Part shown: piece after piece, positions 8,001-16,600 of the stretch
How positions within the stretch are numbered: position 1 is the stretch's first letter
Layout: each line of letters starts with the position of its first letter
NCBI GenBank assembly: GCA_004144185.1
Contig: SEFP01000001.1
Coordinates: forward strand, 558,001 to 622,000
DNA: 64,000 bases
Direction of reading: 5' to 3'
DNA from: Sphingobacteriales bacterium
Lineage (GTDB): Bacteria > Bacteroidota > Bacteroidia > Chitinophagales > Chitinophagaceae
Program-made: the position numbers and the translations under genes
The notes under the pieces: generated by a model
Seen by the model: only the letters and a program-made list of their open reading frames with translations
The model's database searches: none
Told to the model about the DNA's origin: nothing

Positions 8001-10802
8001 AGGCCCTGCTGCAGCTGTAAGCGCTACGCTAGACGGGCAATAACCGGAAGGGTAGGAAGCCAGTACCGTAGTTACGTTTGGCGTACCGTTGTTGTCCTGT
8101 GCAACGATAAAGTATGAGATCGAATCGTTTACGCCGATTGCACTGGTCAGCAGGCTATAGTCGGGTATAAAGGTGAATACGTTGCCTACATTCGTTCCTT
8201 CGATCCACTTCCAGCCGTTGCCTGCGGAGGTGTTTGCACTGCCAAAAGCGTTTGCTTCAGAAGCTTTTTTGTAATACAGGCGAGGCTTGGTCCCGGTAGT
8301 GGTATTGACACCACTTGGATCAGTGATGGTTGCTACAATAGTAGGCGGCGCCAAGCAATAGCTGGTCGTAGGCAGTGGACTGTACGAGATCAGCGGACCG
8401 GCCGCATCGGTACCGGTACCGGTAAACTGCACCGCACCGGCATCCGGAAATGCGGGACGGGTAACACCATAAAAGTCGGTGCTAATAGATGGATTGCTAC
8501 TGGAGTTGTTCTTGGCATAGCTGTTTCCGGAAGGCGCAAACACACCACTCAGTGTACCATTGGCCACCAAGTTGTTTTCGGTAAATGTTGCGTTCTCCCG
8601 CGGAGCCATGAATGTTTTATACAAGCCGCATGGCGTGTTGAAGGACGGATCGTTTGTTAGGTTATACGCATTTACCAGTCCTGCCGCAGTGGTACCTTCT
8701 GCATACAGATAGGAATTGGTAGCGGTAGGCGTGTAATAAATATTCTTGTTAGACGAAAAAGCCAGGTTGGATGGCGGTGTACCAGCGGCTCCTGAGCTTC
8801 TACGTACAGCTGCTGTAAATCCAGTTCCTGCCGGTGTTACATTCACCCGAATAATATTGTTCTGAAGATCTAAATTGGTAACGGTCCCGTAATAAATGCC
8901 CGTTGCACCAAAGTTTGTACCTGTAGATATTGAATTCAGGCTAATCGTGTTATTATAAACACGGGCGGCGGTTCCGCTATTAATGTACATTCCATAAAGA
9001 GGATTCACTCCACTAGCCGTTGGAGTTCTCAAATCAGAAATCACATTGTTGTATGCATCTATAGTGTCAGCGACAGCAGAATATAGCGGATATAGGACTG
9101 CAGTTGTACTACCATAGGCAACCTGTACATCCGTCATGAGGTTTTTATAAAACCTGACTGGTGCTCCTCCGGGACTGGCAATAGAGGAAACGTAGTACAT
9201 ATAATTGGTAGAAGAAGTTGTGTTATTGGTAATGCCTTTCATGACGTTATCGTGAATGTCATAACTCGCACTACCAGTACTGCTGATATAGACTCCATAC
9301 AGCAAACCATTAAGAGTAATATTGTTGAAATAGTTATTGGCAATTTGAGATCCAGCGCCCAAATAGTATGTATATAGACAATACAGACTACTTGAAGAGG
9401 TAACGTTGTCTACCGTATCGTACTCAAAATATTTTACCGGGGATGGACTTCCTCCTCCATAACAATAAAATGCATAAATCGAACCACTCGAGGCAGTAAA
9501 ATTAGACACTTTGTTTCTCCGGACAGAATAGCTAACGGTACCGGGAATACTACCGGTTTGATAAAACAAATACGATGAACCCGATGGACGCGTGATATTT
9601 GTTATCTTGTTATCATTCATGGAAAAAGACCCCCCAGCCTGTGTGGCACCTGCAGGATAAAAGCAGTAAAGGGTTCCGGATCCGGGAATACTGGCATTAC
9701 TAAAGCTATTGGCGTTCATGGTAACGAACTTGGCAGTAGCAGGTGTGTAGATTCCATACATTGTTCCCGAGCTGGTACCACTAAATCCAACGCTGTTACT
9801 ATCCGTTGAAAGAGAATCACCGGAAGCGTTCGAATAAATACAATATTGTGTAGAAGAGCCGCCTACATTAATACTGTTAGAATTGATCTTAGCATTCGTT
9901 CCGTTTCCGAGTTGATTGACCCCATAAACGATACTAGTCGATGTGGATCCTCCTCCACTGACGTTATTAATAGTATTTCCCCGGATAACCAGATTGGTGT
10001 TGTTATCGGTATAAACACCATAGCTCGTCGTAGTCGTGCTAAAGTTTTGAATCGTATTGCCAACAATTTGATTGTTGAAATCATATAGTGTAACAGCTAC
10101 AGCCGAACCAACCCCGATGCCAAAGGCCTGAACACCACGTGTTACATTTTGAATAATATTGTTTTGAAACAGGTTGTTGCTATTGGCATCTGACTGATCC
10201 GTAGCAGTCGTTGTTAATCCGGTTGTATTGGTAGCAATGTGGTTGTTCAGATAAATACCAACCGAAGCCGTATTCGATTTATTGAGAGTAATCGTACAGT
10301 TTTTGATGGTTACAAACTGACAGCCATCGACCGGTGCAGTCGCATTGCGCTTCACCAATGCATACCCCCACTCCATCTGAGTGGTTCCTGTAGTATTGGA
10401 GCTGTTCTCCGCCAGATTCAGACCGTCAATGGTGACGTAATCGGTCCCGAGGATTTCGAACATCCCATCGGTTGAGGTACTGGCTCCCGTAAAGGCTGTT
10501 ACCGTGTTGCCGTTTCCGTTAATCGTAACGCGTTTGGTAGCTGAAGTAGACGCGTTGAGCGTAGCTGAACCCAACATATAGCCTACACTGCCCGTCTGGG
10601 TCTGGTTGGCAGTTACGTTTACCGTTACGCCACCGGTGCCGACGCCTACCTTATTCAGGTACTTGATGGCACTATCCAGTGTGGGATACGTGGTTGATGG
10701 AACGGTGAGCGTACCAGTGGCCTGCCCAAAACTGCTCAGGCTACCTAGCAACACGATACTCAAAACAGACAGAAACCGAAGAAAGGTATATTTTCTCTCC
10801 AT
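5073..10802 (-). CDS. Giant secreted beta-helix / Ig-like protein with T9SS type A sorting domain
   Basis: A 1909-residue exported protein. ATG 10802 gives the signal peptide (KYTFLRFLSVLSIVLLGSLSSFGQA). Residues about 35-760 form a right-handed parallel beta-helix rich in NxIxNxT and xITNN repeats. An unclassified linker ending near ASYPSGYC follows, then Ig-like modules: at least seven share the pattern YQWxxNNxxIxGAT...GxYxVxVTxxxGC. The last 80 residues (LKLYPNPTTSVLNIES to LLTEKVTKTTAR) are a T9SS type A sorting domain, so the protein should pass through the outer membrane and be attached or released. The helix-coding part (about 8.5-10.7 kb) is clearly more A+T-rich than the Ig part and lacks TTCCGGAA. 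Ligand unknown; adhesin or polysaccharide-active roles are both possible. Confidence 0.88.
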   Translation of the reverse strand: MERKYTFLRFLSVLSIVLLGSLSSFGQATGTLTVPSTTYPTLDSAIKYLNKVGVGTGGVTVNVTANQTQTGSVGYMLGSATLNASTSATKRVTINGNGNTVTAFTGASTSTDGMFEILGTDYVTIDGLNLAENSSNTTGTTQMEWGYALVKRNATAPVDGCQFVTIKNCTITLNKSNTASVGIYLNNHIATNTTGLTTTATDQSDANSNNLFQNNIIQNVTRGVQAFGIGVGSAVAVTLYDFNNQIVGNTIQNFSTTTTSYGVYTDNNTNLVIRGNTINNVSGGGSTSTSIVYGVNQLGNGTNAKINSNSINVGGSSTQYCIYSNASGDSLSTDSNSVGFSGTSSGTMYGIYTPATAKFVTMNANSFSNASIPGSGTLYCFYPAGATQAGGSFSMNDNKITNITRPSGSSYLFYQTGSIPGTVSYSVRRNKVSNFTASSGSIYAFYCYGGGSPSPVKYFEYDTVDNVTSSSSLYCLYTYYLGAGSQIANNYFNNITLNGLLYGVYISSTGSASYDIHDNVMKGITNNTTSSTNYMYYVSSIASPGGAPVRFYKNLMTDVQVAYGSTTAVLYPLYSAVADTIDAYNNVISDLRTPTASGVNPLYGMYINSGTAARVYNNTISLNSISTGTNFGATGIYYGTVTNLDLQNNIIRVNVTPAGTGFTAAVRRSSGAAGTPPSNLAFSSNKNIYYTPTATNSYLYAEGTTAAGLVNAYNLTNDPSFNTPCGLYKTFMAPRENATFTENNLVANGTLSGVFAPSGNSYAKNNSSSNPSISTDFYGVTRPAFPDAGAVQFTGTGTDAAGPLISYSPLPTTSYCLAPPTIVATITDPSGVNTTTGTKPRLYYKKASEANAFGSANTSAGNGWKWIEGTNVGNVFTFIPDYSLLTSAIGVNDSISYFIVAQDNNGTPNVTTVLASYPSGYCPSSVALTAAAGPLSTTLPSYGYRQLARPSFAIAVTPKSICLTATVKMNLNTPANGLTVRWQSKPLTGGSYTTIPGTGTGSIDSAVNVTSSSLFRTVFLCGGTVVDSTIIPDTVFVTSPQLLSAASVGRCGPGTITLNATAGSGNTINWYSSATGGAPIATGPSYTTPSLTSTTVYYVTSGAGTSYYNLGKTTPTSTSGNSGFSDIGLVFDAYQAFNIQSVDVYATGTASTSGSVTVALKDASGTTLQTATNSNVTVTSGGTTVTTVPLNFSVPQGANYRLVMTAASGISTLIREFSTGYTYPYTVPGVAAITAGYTSGASASYYYYFYNWQISAGCETPRRPDTAYIGTPVVNPTVAAQGPTTICNKDTAIIKASPTGAGFRYQWFRGTTALTGATDSIYKATVAGTYTASVFSVPGCGSTATNSVTITVNSVPTTVSPAGPLIVCTGNTDTLSGPTGTGLTYQWFNNNLLISGATARQLVISNSGNYKVRVTNTANGCSDTSSAVTVSVQGAPPATILAPNLRGICPGKSITLSTPAISGLAYQWRRNNTNIAGATGQTYVATLPGTYTLQVSAGRGCVSISDSVILTQASAPPTTVSSPTTNICGTGNSLTLTATTGTFSYQWLQGGTPITGATNYNYTVTTAGSYRLRITDLITGCVDTSAARNIQVSPLPVVATTPTGNQTICSLDSLNARAISATATRWQWSRNGTALPADTNSTYVLKSISGSYTVRVRDNAGCQSAPSTPINLTVNPSPTANITYTTPLTFCQGGGVVLNAQTEPGNRVQWITNGIAIQNDTLPYKNVMTSGSYSILINNSFNCSNSSPTIPVTVLPAPQPAITRNGLTLSVVNGPFSTYQWYRNNLPIAGATQSTYTATTNGGYAVRVTDANTCEATSSNIVIGTVSVVNTIAGQLKLYPNPTTSVLNIESPVAVRVVVRDVTGKTLLTATEATQVDLASFADGMYLVYVFDGSGQLLLTEKVTKTTAR

Positions 10803-10850
10803 AAATGATTTTAAATACGCCGAAAACGGATCGGCAGTAATTGATGCGTC

Positions 10851-10880
10851 CGAAATTAGGGAATATTTGACGTTTTCCAA
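10851..10880 (-). promoter_or_regulatory. Possible promoter of the giant T9SS gene
   Basis: On the minus strand TTGG (10877-10880) is followed after 18 bp by TAATTTCG (10851-10858), close to the Bacteroidota TTTG / TAnnTTTG pair. It would give a leader of about 40 nt. Two mismatches make it tentative. Confidence 0.3.
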
Positions 10881-11017
10881 TCAGATTTATTAATTAAAGA
10901 ACCGCAATTCCATAACAAAAAGTACATTTTTACATCCTCCTGACACAGACACCAAACATCATTTTGGTATTCTTATAGAATTCCCCTTCAACTGATCCCG
11001 CACGCGTATCGCCCGTA

Positions 11018-11482
11018 TTAGTGCTGCGCTGCCAGCACCTCCTCTCTTAGTTTTTCCGGAACCGTCTGCTCCGAAGGACTCTGCTGTTTTTCTTCTTTAA
11101 TCTCTTTATACACAATGTCTTTAATACTGGCTTCGATCCGCTCTTTTTTGAGTCCCTGACGCAGGAGTCCGAACAAGGTCATATAGATATTGGCAACCCA
11201 GACCCAAGCAAAACCGGCGATCAAGTAGCCTTGCCAGCCGTCGTACAGCAACCTGTATCCGGTGATAACGACGAAGAATGCCGTCACATAATGGCTAAAG
11301 CAGTATTCACAGGTAAACAGGTAAAAAAACTTCCGCTGCAACAGCTTACGGCAGTCCTTGGATCTTTTCACACACCACTCCCGCGGCTCCCGGAAAATTT
11401 CTTCGTGCGTTACCGTCCAGGCCATACAGGCAATAGCCAACGGAATGACAAATACATGCACCAGATGTTCCGATAACGTCAT
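11018..11482 (-). CDS. Small membrane protein with a cysteine-rich EYCFSHY segment
   Basis: I do not recognise this 154-residue protein with certainty. It has an N-terminal hydrophobic segment (HLVHVFVIPLAIACMAW), a polar stretch with CVKRSKDCRK, then FTCEYCFSHYVTAFFVVITGY and a third membrane segment (AGFAWVWVANIYMTLFGLL), ending in a charged helical tail (KKERIEASIKDIVYKEIKEEK). The TCEYCFSHY turn recalls the CPFCLSFW signature of DUF1360-type membrane proteins, but the match is loose. Start chosen at ATG 11482, just before the first hydrophobic segment; the frame continues to 11554. It is transcribed alone. Confidence 0.6.
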   Translation of the reverse strand: MTLSEHLVHVFVIPLAIACMAWTVTHEEIFREPREWCVKRSKDCRKLLQRKFFYLFTCEYCFSHYVTAFFVVITGYRLLYDGWQGYLIAGFAWVWVANIYMTLFGLLRQGLKKERIEASIKDIVYKEIKEEKQQSPSEQTVPEKLREEVLAAQH

Positions 11483-11636
11483 GATTGAGAAGGCATTTAA
11501 GGCACAGCCTGACTCGCAATAACTATACCCGCAGCCTTTTCTTTTGAATCGCACAAAAAAATATTCAACAAACCGGGTTACCTTTTACTGCTTTGCTGAT
11601 AAACAGCAGTTCAAATCTATTTTCAACACCAGAATT

Positions 11637-11891
11637 ATGACATTCGTAAAACTCAGCGCCCTCGCTCTGTCTTTCGCCGTATTTGCTGCTTCTTGCACCA
11701 GCAACACTGAAGAAAACACTACCGTTAACACGGACACTGTAGCTCCTGCTACTGAAATGGTTGCTCCAGTTGCTCCTATGGACACTACTATGGCTGCTCC
11801 TGCTACCGGTACGATGACCACCACTGATACCATGATGACTCCAAATGGTACTGCTGTAGAAAAAACAACTACCACTACTGAAACCAAATAA
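11637..11891 (+). CDS. Small Thr/Ala/Met/Pro-rich lipoprotein
   Basis: An 84-residue protein: signal peptide with lipobox FAASC (cysteine about residue 20), then a low-complexity mature part made of short Thr-, Ala-, Pro- and Met-rich runs such as VAPVAPMDTTM and TTTDTMM, ending in a Thr-rich tail. No fold is expected. Such disordered small lipoproteins are common in this phylum and their role is unknown. ATG 11637 is chosen because it directly precedes the hydrophobic core; the frame is open from 11544. A clean terminator follows at 11924. Confidence 0.7.
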   Translation: MTFVKLSALALSFAVFAASCTSNTEENTTVNTDTVAPATEMVAPVAPMDTTMAAPATGTMTTTDTMMTPNGTAVEKTTTTTETK

Positions 11892-11923
11892 GGTTTTCTC
11901 TCTCTTCTTTCTTGGTAGTCAAG

Positions 11924-11953
11924 AAAAAACCATCTCCCCGGAGATGGTTTTTT
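11924..11953 (+). terminator. Rho-independent terminator
   Basis: Thirteen-bp stem 11924-11936 with 11941-11953, 4-nt loop, ending in seven T. It separates the small lipoprotein from the flippase gene. Confidence 0.85.
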
Positions 11954-11974
11954 TATGGCCTTTTTCCGGCCCGC

Positions 11975-11982
11975 TATCTTTG
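11975..11982 (+). promoter_or_regulatory. Bacteroidota -7 box TATCTTTG of the flippase gene
   Basis: Exact TAnnTTTG match ending 5 nt before GTG 11988. Transcription would start at about the GTG, arguing for a leaderless message and against the upstream ATG at 11955, which sits in the terminator tail. Confidence 0.6.
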
Positions 11983-11987
11983 TTGCC

Positions 11988-13517
11988 GTGGGCATTGTTA
12001 TCCGCCAGTCGCTTAAAACCACTCTGGTTACGCTTGTAGGCGCGGCCATCGGTGCGTTTGTTATTTTTTTGTCGGCCAAACTGTTGCCGCTTCAAGAGCT
12101 GGGTTTCAGCCGCACCCTGACCAATTTTGCACTGGTAAGCGCCAGCATTCTGGTCCTGGGCTTTCATGGCACCCTGGCCGTTTTTATTTACCGCTACCCA
12201 ATCGGCGATCCTCGCCGGGCCGCGTTCCTAGGCCTTTGCCTAACGCTGCCCCTCGCAGCCGTTTGTCTGGTTTCCGGAATCTACTTTGCCTGCAAAAGCT
12301 GGTTTGTAGGATTGTTTCAACCGGCCGACAGTCCCTTTTTCGACCGCTACTTTATCTGGCTGCCGGTATTTGCTTTTTTTGCCTGTCTGCAGGTTTTGCT
12401 GGAGTCGTACCTGATGGCCTACCTCAAAGTAGCCCAATATACGTTTGTTCGCGAAATCGGCCTTAAAGGCGGAAGCCTGTTGCTGATTCTGCTAATGGGA
12501 GCCGGCTTCATTTCGTTTTCTGCCTTTATCATCGGTTCGGTTTTGCTGTACGCCGTCGCCTGCCTCATTTTGCTGGCGCTGGTGGTCCGTACCGGTGGAT
12601 TCAGCATTTCCTGGAACTGGAACCTGCTGCCCAGAGCCGAACGCCGGGAGCTCATTCATTTCGCCGGTTTTCATGCGCTGCTGGGCGTTTCGATCAATCT
12701 GCTCAATGCGATCGACGGAATCATGCTGGCTCCGCTCGATAAACAAGGCCTGCGCGCATCCGGAATTTACACCATTGCCTTGTTTGTGATTTCGATTATG
12801 CTGATTCCTATGCGGGCACTGACGCATGCCATTACGCCCGTGATTACCCAGGCCTATCAGGCACAGGATCACGCGCAGGTCGACAGCCTGTTCCGGAAGT
12901 CCTCCAATACCATGTTTCTGGCTTCGCTGGGCATGACGGTTATCATTCTGGCCAATCTCTCCAACGGACTGCAATTGCTGGGGTCGGAGTTCAAACCCAT
13001 CCTGGTGGTCATTCCGATTTTACTGGTGGGACGGCTCGTGGACGCAGCTACAGGAATCAACGAACAGGTGTTGTCTATCTCGCGTCATTACCGGTTCAGC
13101 TTTGTGTTATCTATCGGATTGGTTGCTGGTGTAATTGTATTCAACCGGCTGCTGATTCCACGCTGGGGGGTGACAGGAGCGGCTACCGGTACTACAGCAG
13201 CTGTTTTACTGTACAATCTGGGCAAGTGGTACTTCGTCAAACAAAAGCTGGGACTCCAACCGTTTTCGCAGACCACCCTACGCATTCTGGCAGCCGGACT
13301 CCTGGCGTTCGGAGTGGGCTGGCTGTTACCGCACCTGCCGACGGCTCCGGTAGTGAGCCCTACCAAACATACGATCTTGATCCTGATGGATGCTACGGCA
13401 CGTACGCTGGTAATCGCAGTCGTGTATCTGATCTTGCTCCTTGTCTTTAAAGCGGCTCCGGACCTGCTACCGGTGTTCCGGAACCTTCGCAACCGTTTCC
13501 CGGGCCGCCGATCATAA
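11988..13517 (+). CDS. Polysaccharide flippase of the MATE/MOP superfamily (Wzx-like)
   Basis: A polytopic inner-membrane protein of about 509 residues with 12-14 hydrophobic segments and no large soluble domain. It starts with the family-typical GIVIRQSLKTTLVTLVGAAIG and has paired repeats such as FIIGSVLLYAVACLILLALV, a polar loop with HFAGFHALLGVSINLLNAIDG and a conserved RWGVTGAA in the C-terminal half. Relatives move lipid-linked sugar units across the inner membrane for O-antigen, capsule or exopolysaccharide. No glycosyltransferase genes are nearby, so the substrate is open. Start GTG 11988 follows the promoter box; ATG 11955 would add 11 residues. Confidence 0.82.
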   Translation: MGIVIRQSLKTTLVTLVGAAIGAFVIFLSAKLLPLQELGFSRTLTNFALVSASILVLGFHGTLAVFIYRYPIGDPRRAAFLGLCLTLPLAAVCLVSGIYFACKSWFVGLFQPADSPFFDRYFIWLPVFAFFACLQVLLESYLMAYLKVAQYTFVREIGLKGGSLLLILLMGAGFISFSAFIIGSVLLYAVACLILLALVVRTGGFSISWNWNLLPRAERRELIHFAGFHALLGVSINLLNAIDGIMLAPLDKQGLRASGIYTIALFVISIMLIPMRALTHAITPVITQAYQAQDHAQVDSLFRKSSNTMFLASLGMTVIILANLSNGLQLLGSEFKPILVVIPILLVGRLVDAATGINEQVLSISRHYRFSFVLSIGLVAGVIVFNRLLIPRWGVTGAATGTTAAVLLYNLGKWYFVKQKLGLQPFSQTTLRILAAGLLAFGVGWLLPHLPTAPVVSPTKHTILILMDATARTLVIAVVYLILLLVFKAAPDLLPVFRNLRNRFPGRRS

Positions 13518-13574
13518 TTCGTTTTTCTTGAGCCGGTGTTCCGGAACAGACCGGCCAAATACGTCTGTACAATC

Positions 13575-13611
13575 AAACGGCTCATTCGGTATAGATCCGA
13601 ATGAGCCGTTT
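13575..13611. terminator. Bidirectional terminator between convergent genes
   Basis: A 15-bp perfect stem (13575-13589 with 13597-13611), 7-nt loop, with AAA/TTT ends on both sides. It sits between the flippase stop and the end of the SprB-repeat gene. Confidence 0.8.
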
Positions 13612-13636
13612 GCAGGTTCAGTGAGCCGAAGCTTTG

Positions 13637-16600
13637 TTACCGGATCAGGGTAAGGTCTCCTTTAAAATCCAGTATGGTGTTGCCTTTGTTGCCGCACTTC
13701 AGCTTGATCATGTAGTAGTAAGCACCCATATCGCAGGGAAGTCCACCGAAGGTGCCATCCCAGGCCGAATTCAGACTGTTGGCGCGAAAAACTTCCTGTC
13801 CAAACCGGTTGTAAACCGCTACAAAATCCAGCGTGATATCGCCTTTATACTGAATCTGCCAGGTATCATTGGTTCCGTCGGCATTGGGCGTAAAAGCTGT
13901 CGGGATAAATGGCTTGCAGCAATCGTCATAGGCAATGGCAACCGACGCCGAGTCGGAACAGTCATTCACATCACGCACCACTACCCGGTACGTCCCATTG
14001 GCCAGTCCGCTTACCTGCGACTGGGGATAGGTTTTCCCATCGCCTCCCATCCACAGGTAGGTATACGGAAGGGTGCCGCCTTTTACAGTCACCCGCACCT
14101 GACCGTCTGTATCAAAGCCGATACAGTCGTTGGGTTTAGCCGTCGTGGTGATGGTCAGTAGATCCGGTTGACCCAGCGTCGTGGCGGTATCTGCGAAGCA
14201 TCCTTTGCTGTCTGCAATCCGGAACCGGTAGCTACCGGTTGCCAGTTCGTTAAACACCCCACCGGTAGTGCCTGAAACCTGCCGGGGACTGGTCATCTGG
14301 TATGTCAGCGGCGGTATGCCACCCGTAGCCGTCACGGTTATTACACCGTTGGCTTGTCCGTAGCACTGCGGCAGGGTCGAGGTCAGCCCGGCAAGTACCA
14401 CCGGCGGAAAGCCGACCAGCTGAATGGTTGTATCACGCAGGCACCCGTTGGCATCTTTCAACGAAAGCGTATAGGTGCCGGCCCCCAGCGTAGTAAACGT
14501 TGTTGCCGAACCAAAACTGCCGTTGTTCAACGCATATTGGTAGGGAGAGGTGCCGCCTTGTCCGCCAAACTGAATGGCACCGTCTGTATAGCCCTCACAG
14601 GTAGGCATCTGAATCTGTACGCCCGTAAAGGTGATCGGTACCGGTTGGGTCAGCATCAGGCTTACATCGCGCTGACAGTTGTTCGCGTCCCGTATATGAA
14701 TGGTATAGCTTTGAGCCGGCAGGTTATTGAACGTAGAGCCGGTTCCGTAGGCACCATTGTTCAGCGCATAGGTATAACCCGGGGTACCGCCGGTTCCGGA
14801 AACCGTAATGCTGCCGTCGGAACCGCCGTAACAGGAAATATTTTGGAAGGTCAGCCCGGTGTAGTTTACCGGTGTGGGCTGGCTCAGTGTCACCGCAGTA
14901 TCGGCGCGGCAGCCGTTGCTATCAACCAGATGAAATGCATATAAACCGGCTGCCAGTCCCCCGAACGTAGGGTTTATGGTATAGCTGCCCGTACCCAGCG
15001 CATACTGGTAGGGGCGGGTTCCGCCGGTCTGCGAAAGGGTAATGGAGCCATTGGAGCCTCCGTTGCAGTCAGGCGGCGTCAGGGTCACCTGCGGCGTCAA
15101 CCGGGCAGGCTGGGTTACAGTTACAACCGTATCCAGCAGACAACCGATCGCATCCTGAATCCGGATTGTATAACTGCCGGCGTACAGGTTGGTAAACACA
15201 TTGTTGGGGCTCGGCAGCGCCGTGTTCAGTACATAAGTGTAAGGACCTACGCCACCGGTTCCGGAAAGGGTAATGCTGCCTCCGGCCGAATCCAGGCACC
15301 GTGCATTGACAATAGCGGTATTGGCATGAATGGTGATCGAATCCCGCACAATCAGTGTTGTATCTACGATGCATCCGTTGGCATCCCGCACGCTGAATAT
15401 ATAGGTGCCGGCAGCCAGATTGGGATACACCGCATTGGCCGAAAAACCACCACCGTTTTTTTGAAACTGATACCCGGGCACGCCACCGGTAGCACCCAGC
15501 GTAACCACTCCATTGCTCAAAGCCAGGCAGGTACTGGTGCGTACCGTAGCATTCATTACAATCCGTGTCGGCGACTGCAAGGTGATGGTACTATCGTACA
15601 GACAGCCCTTTGCATCCTGCAGACGTACGATATGACTGCCTGCGGCTATACCAGTAAACGAATTGGCCGCCCCATACGGACCGCCATCGAGCGAATAGCT
15701 GTAGGGCAGGTTGCCGCCGCTTCCGTTTACATAAATAGTTCCATTGGACGTATTGAAACAGGATGGATTCTGAACCACCAGTGTAAACCGCAGCACAGCC
15801 GGCTGTTTTACAGTGTCGGTCACCGTCAGATCACAGCTGTGAGAATCCCAGATCCGCACCTGATAAATGCCGGCCGCCAGTCCGCTGTAGGTTCCGGAAA
15901 GACTCAACGCACCGCCGTTCAGGCTGTACTGATACCCGGGCGTTCCTCCGGACCCGACCACACTGACCGCGCCGTTGGTAAGTCCATAGCAGGTTACGTC
16001 CGTAACAATCCGGCTGGCGACTACCGGCGTTGGCTGTGGGACTACGATCGTGGTATCCAAAAAACAATTATTGCTGTCTTTCACATGAAATGCAGCCGGG
16101 CCGCCCGGCAATCCCGGAAAGACATGGTTGGTGCTATAGGTGCCGGCACCAACGGCAAACCGGTACGGAGCCGTGGCCCCGGACGCAAACAGCCGCACCA
16201 CGCCGTCGGATCCGCCGAAACACCTGACCGAATCTATGGTAGCCACCGCCTGTACCCGGATGGAATCCGGCAGGATGGCCACGGTATCCTTGATGCAGCC
16301 ACGGGCATCCCGGATATGCAAGGTATACGTTCCGGAAGCGAGCCCGTTGAAAACTCCGGACGCGCTGTAGGCACCCGTGTTCAGCGCATACTGATACGGA
16401 GCGATCCCATTGCTGGCAGCCAGCTGAATCCGGCCACTGGCATATGCATTGCACGGAGGCAGGGTGGCGGCATACCCGGCTACAATCTGCGTGGTGTCTG
16501 CAACAACAATCGTAGTATCAAGAACACACTGCTGGGCATCGCGGACCTGCACCCGGTAGGAACCAGCCGGAAGTCCGTTGAAGGTATTGACGGAACCAAA

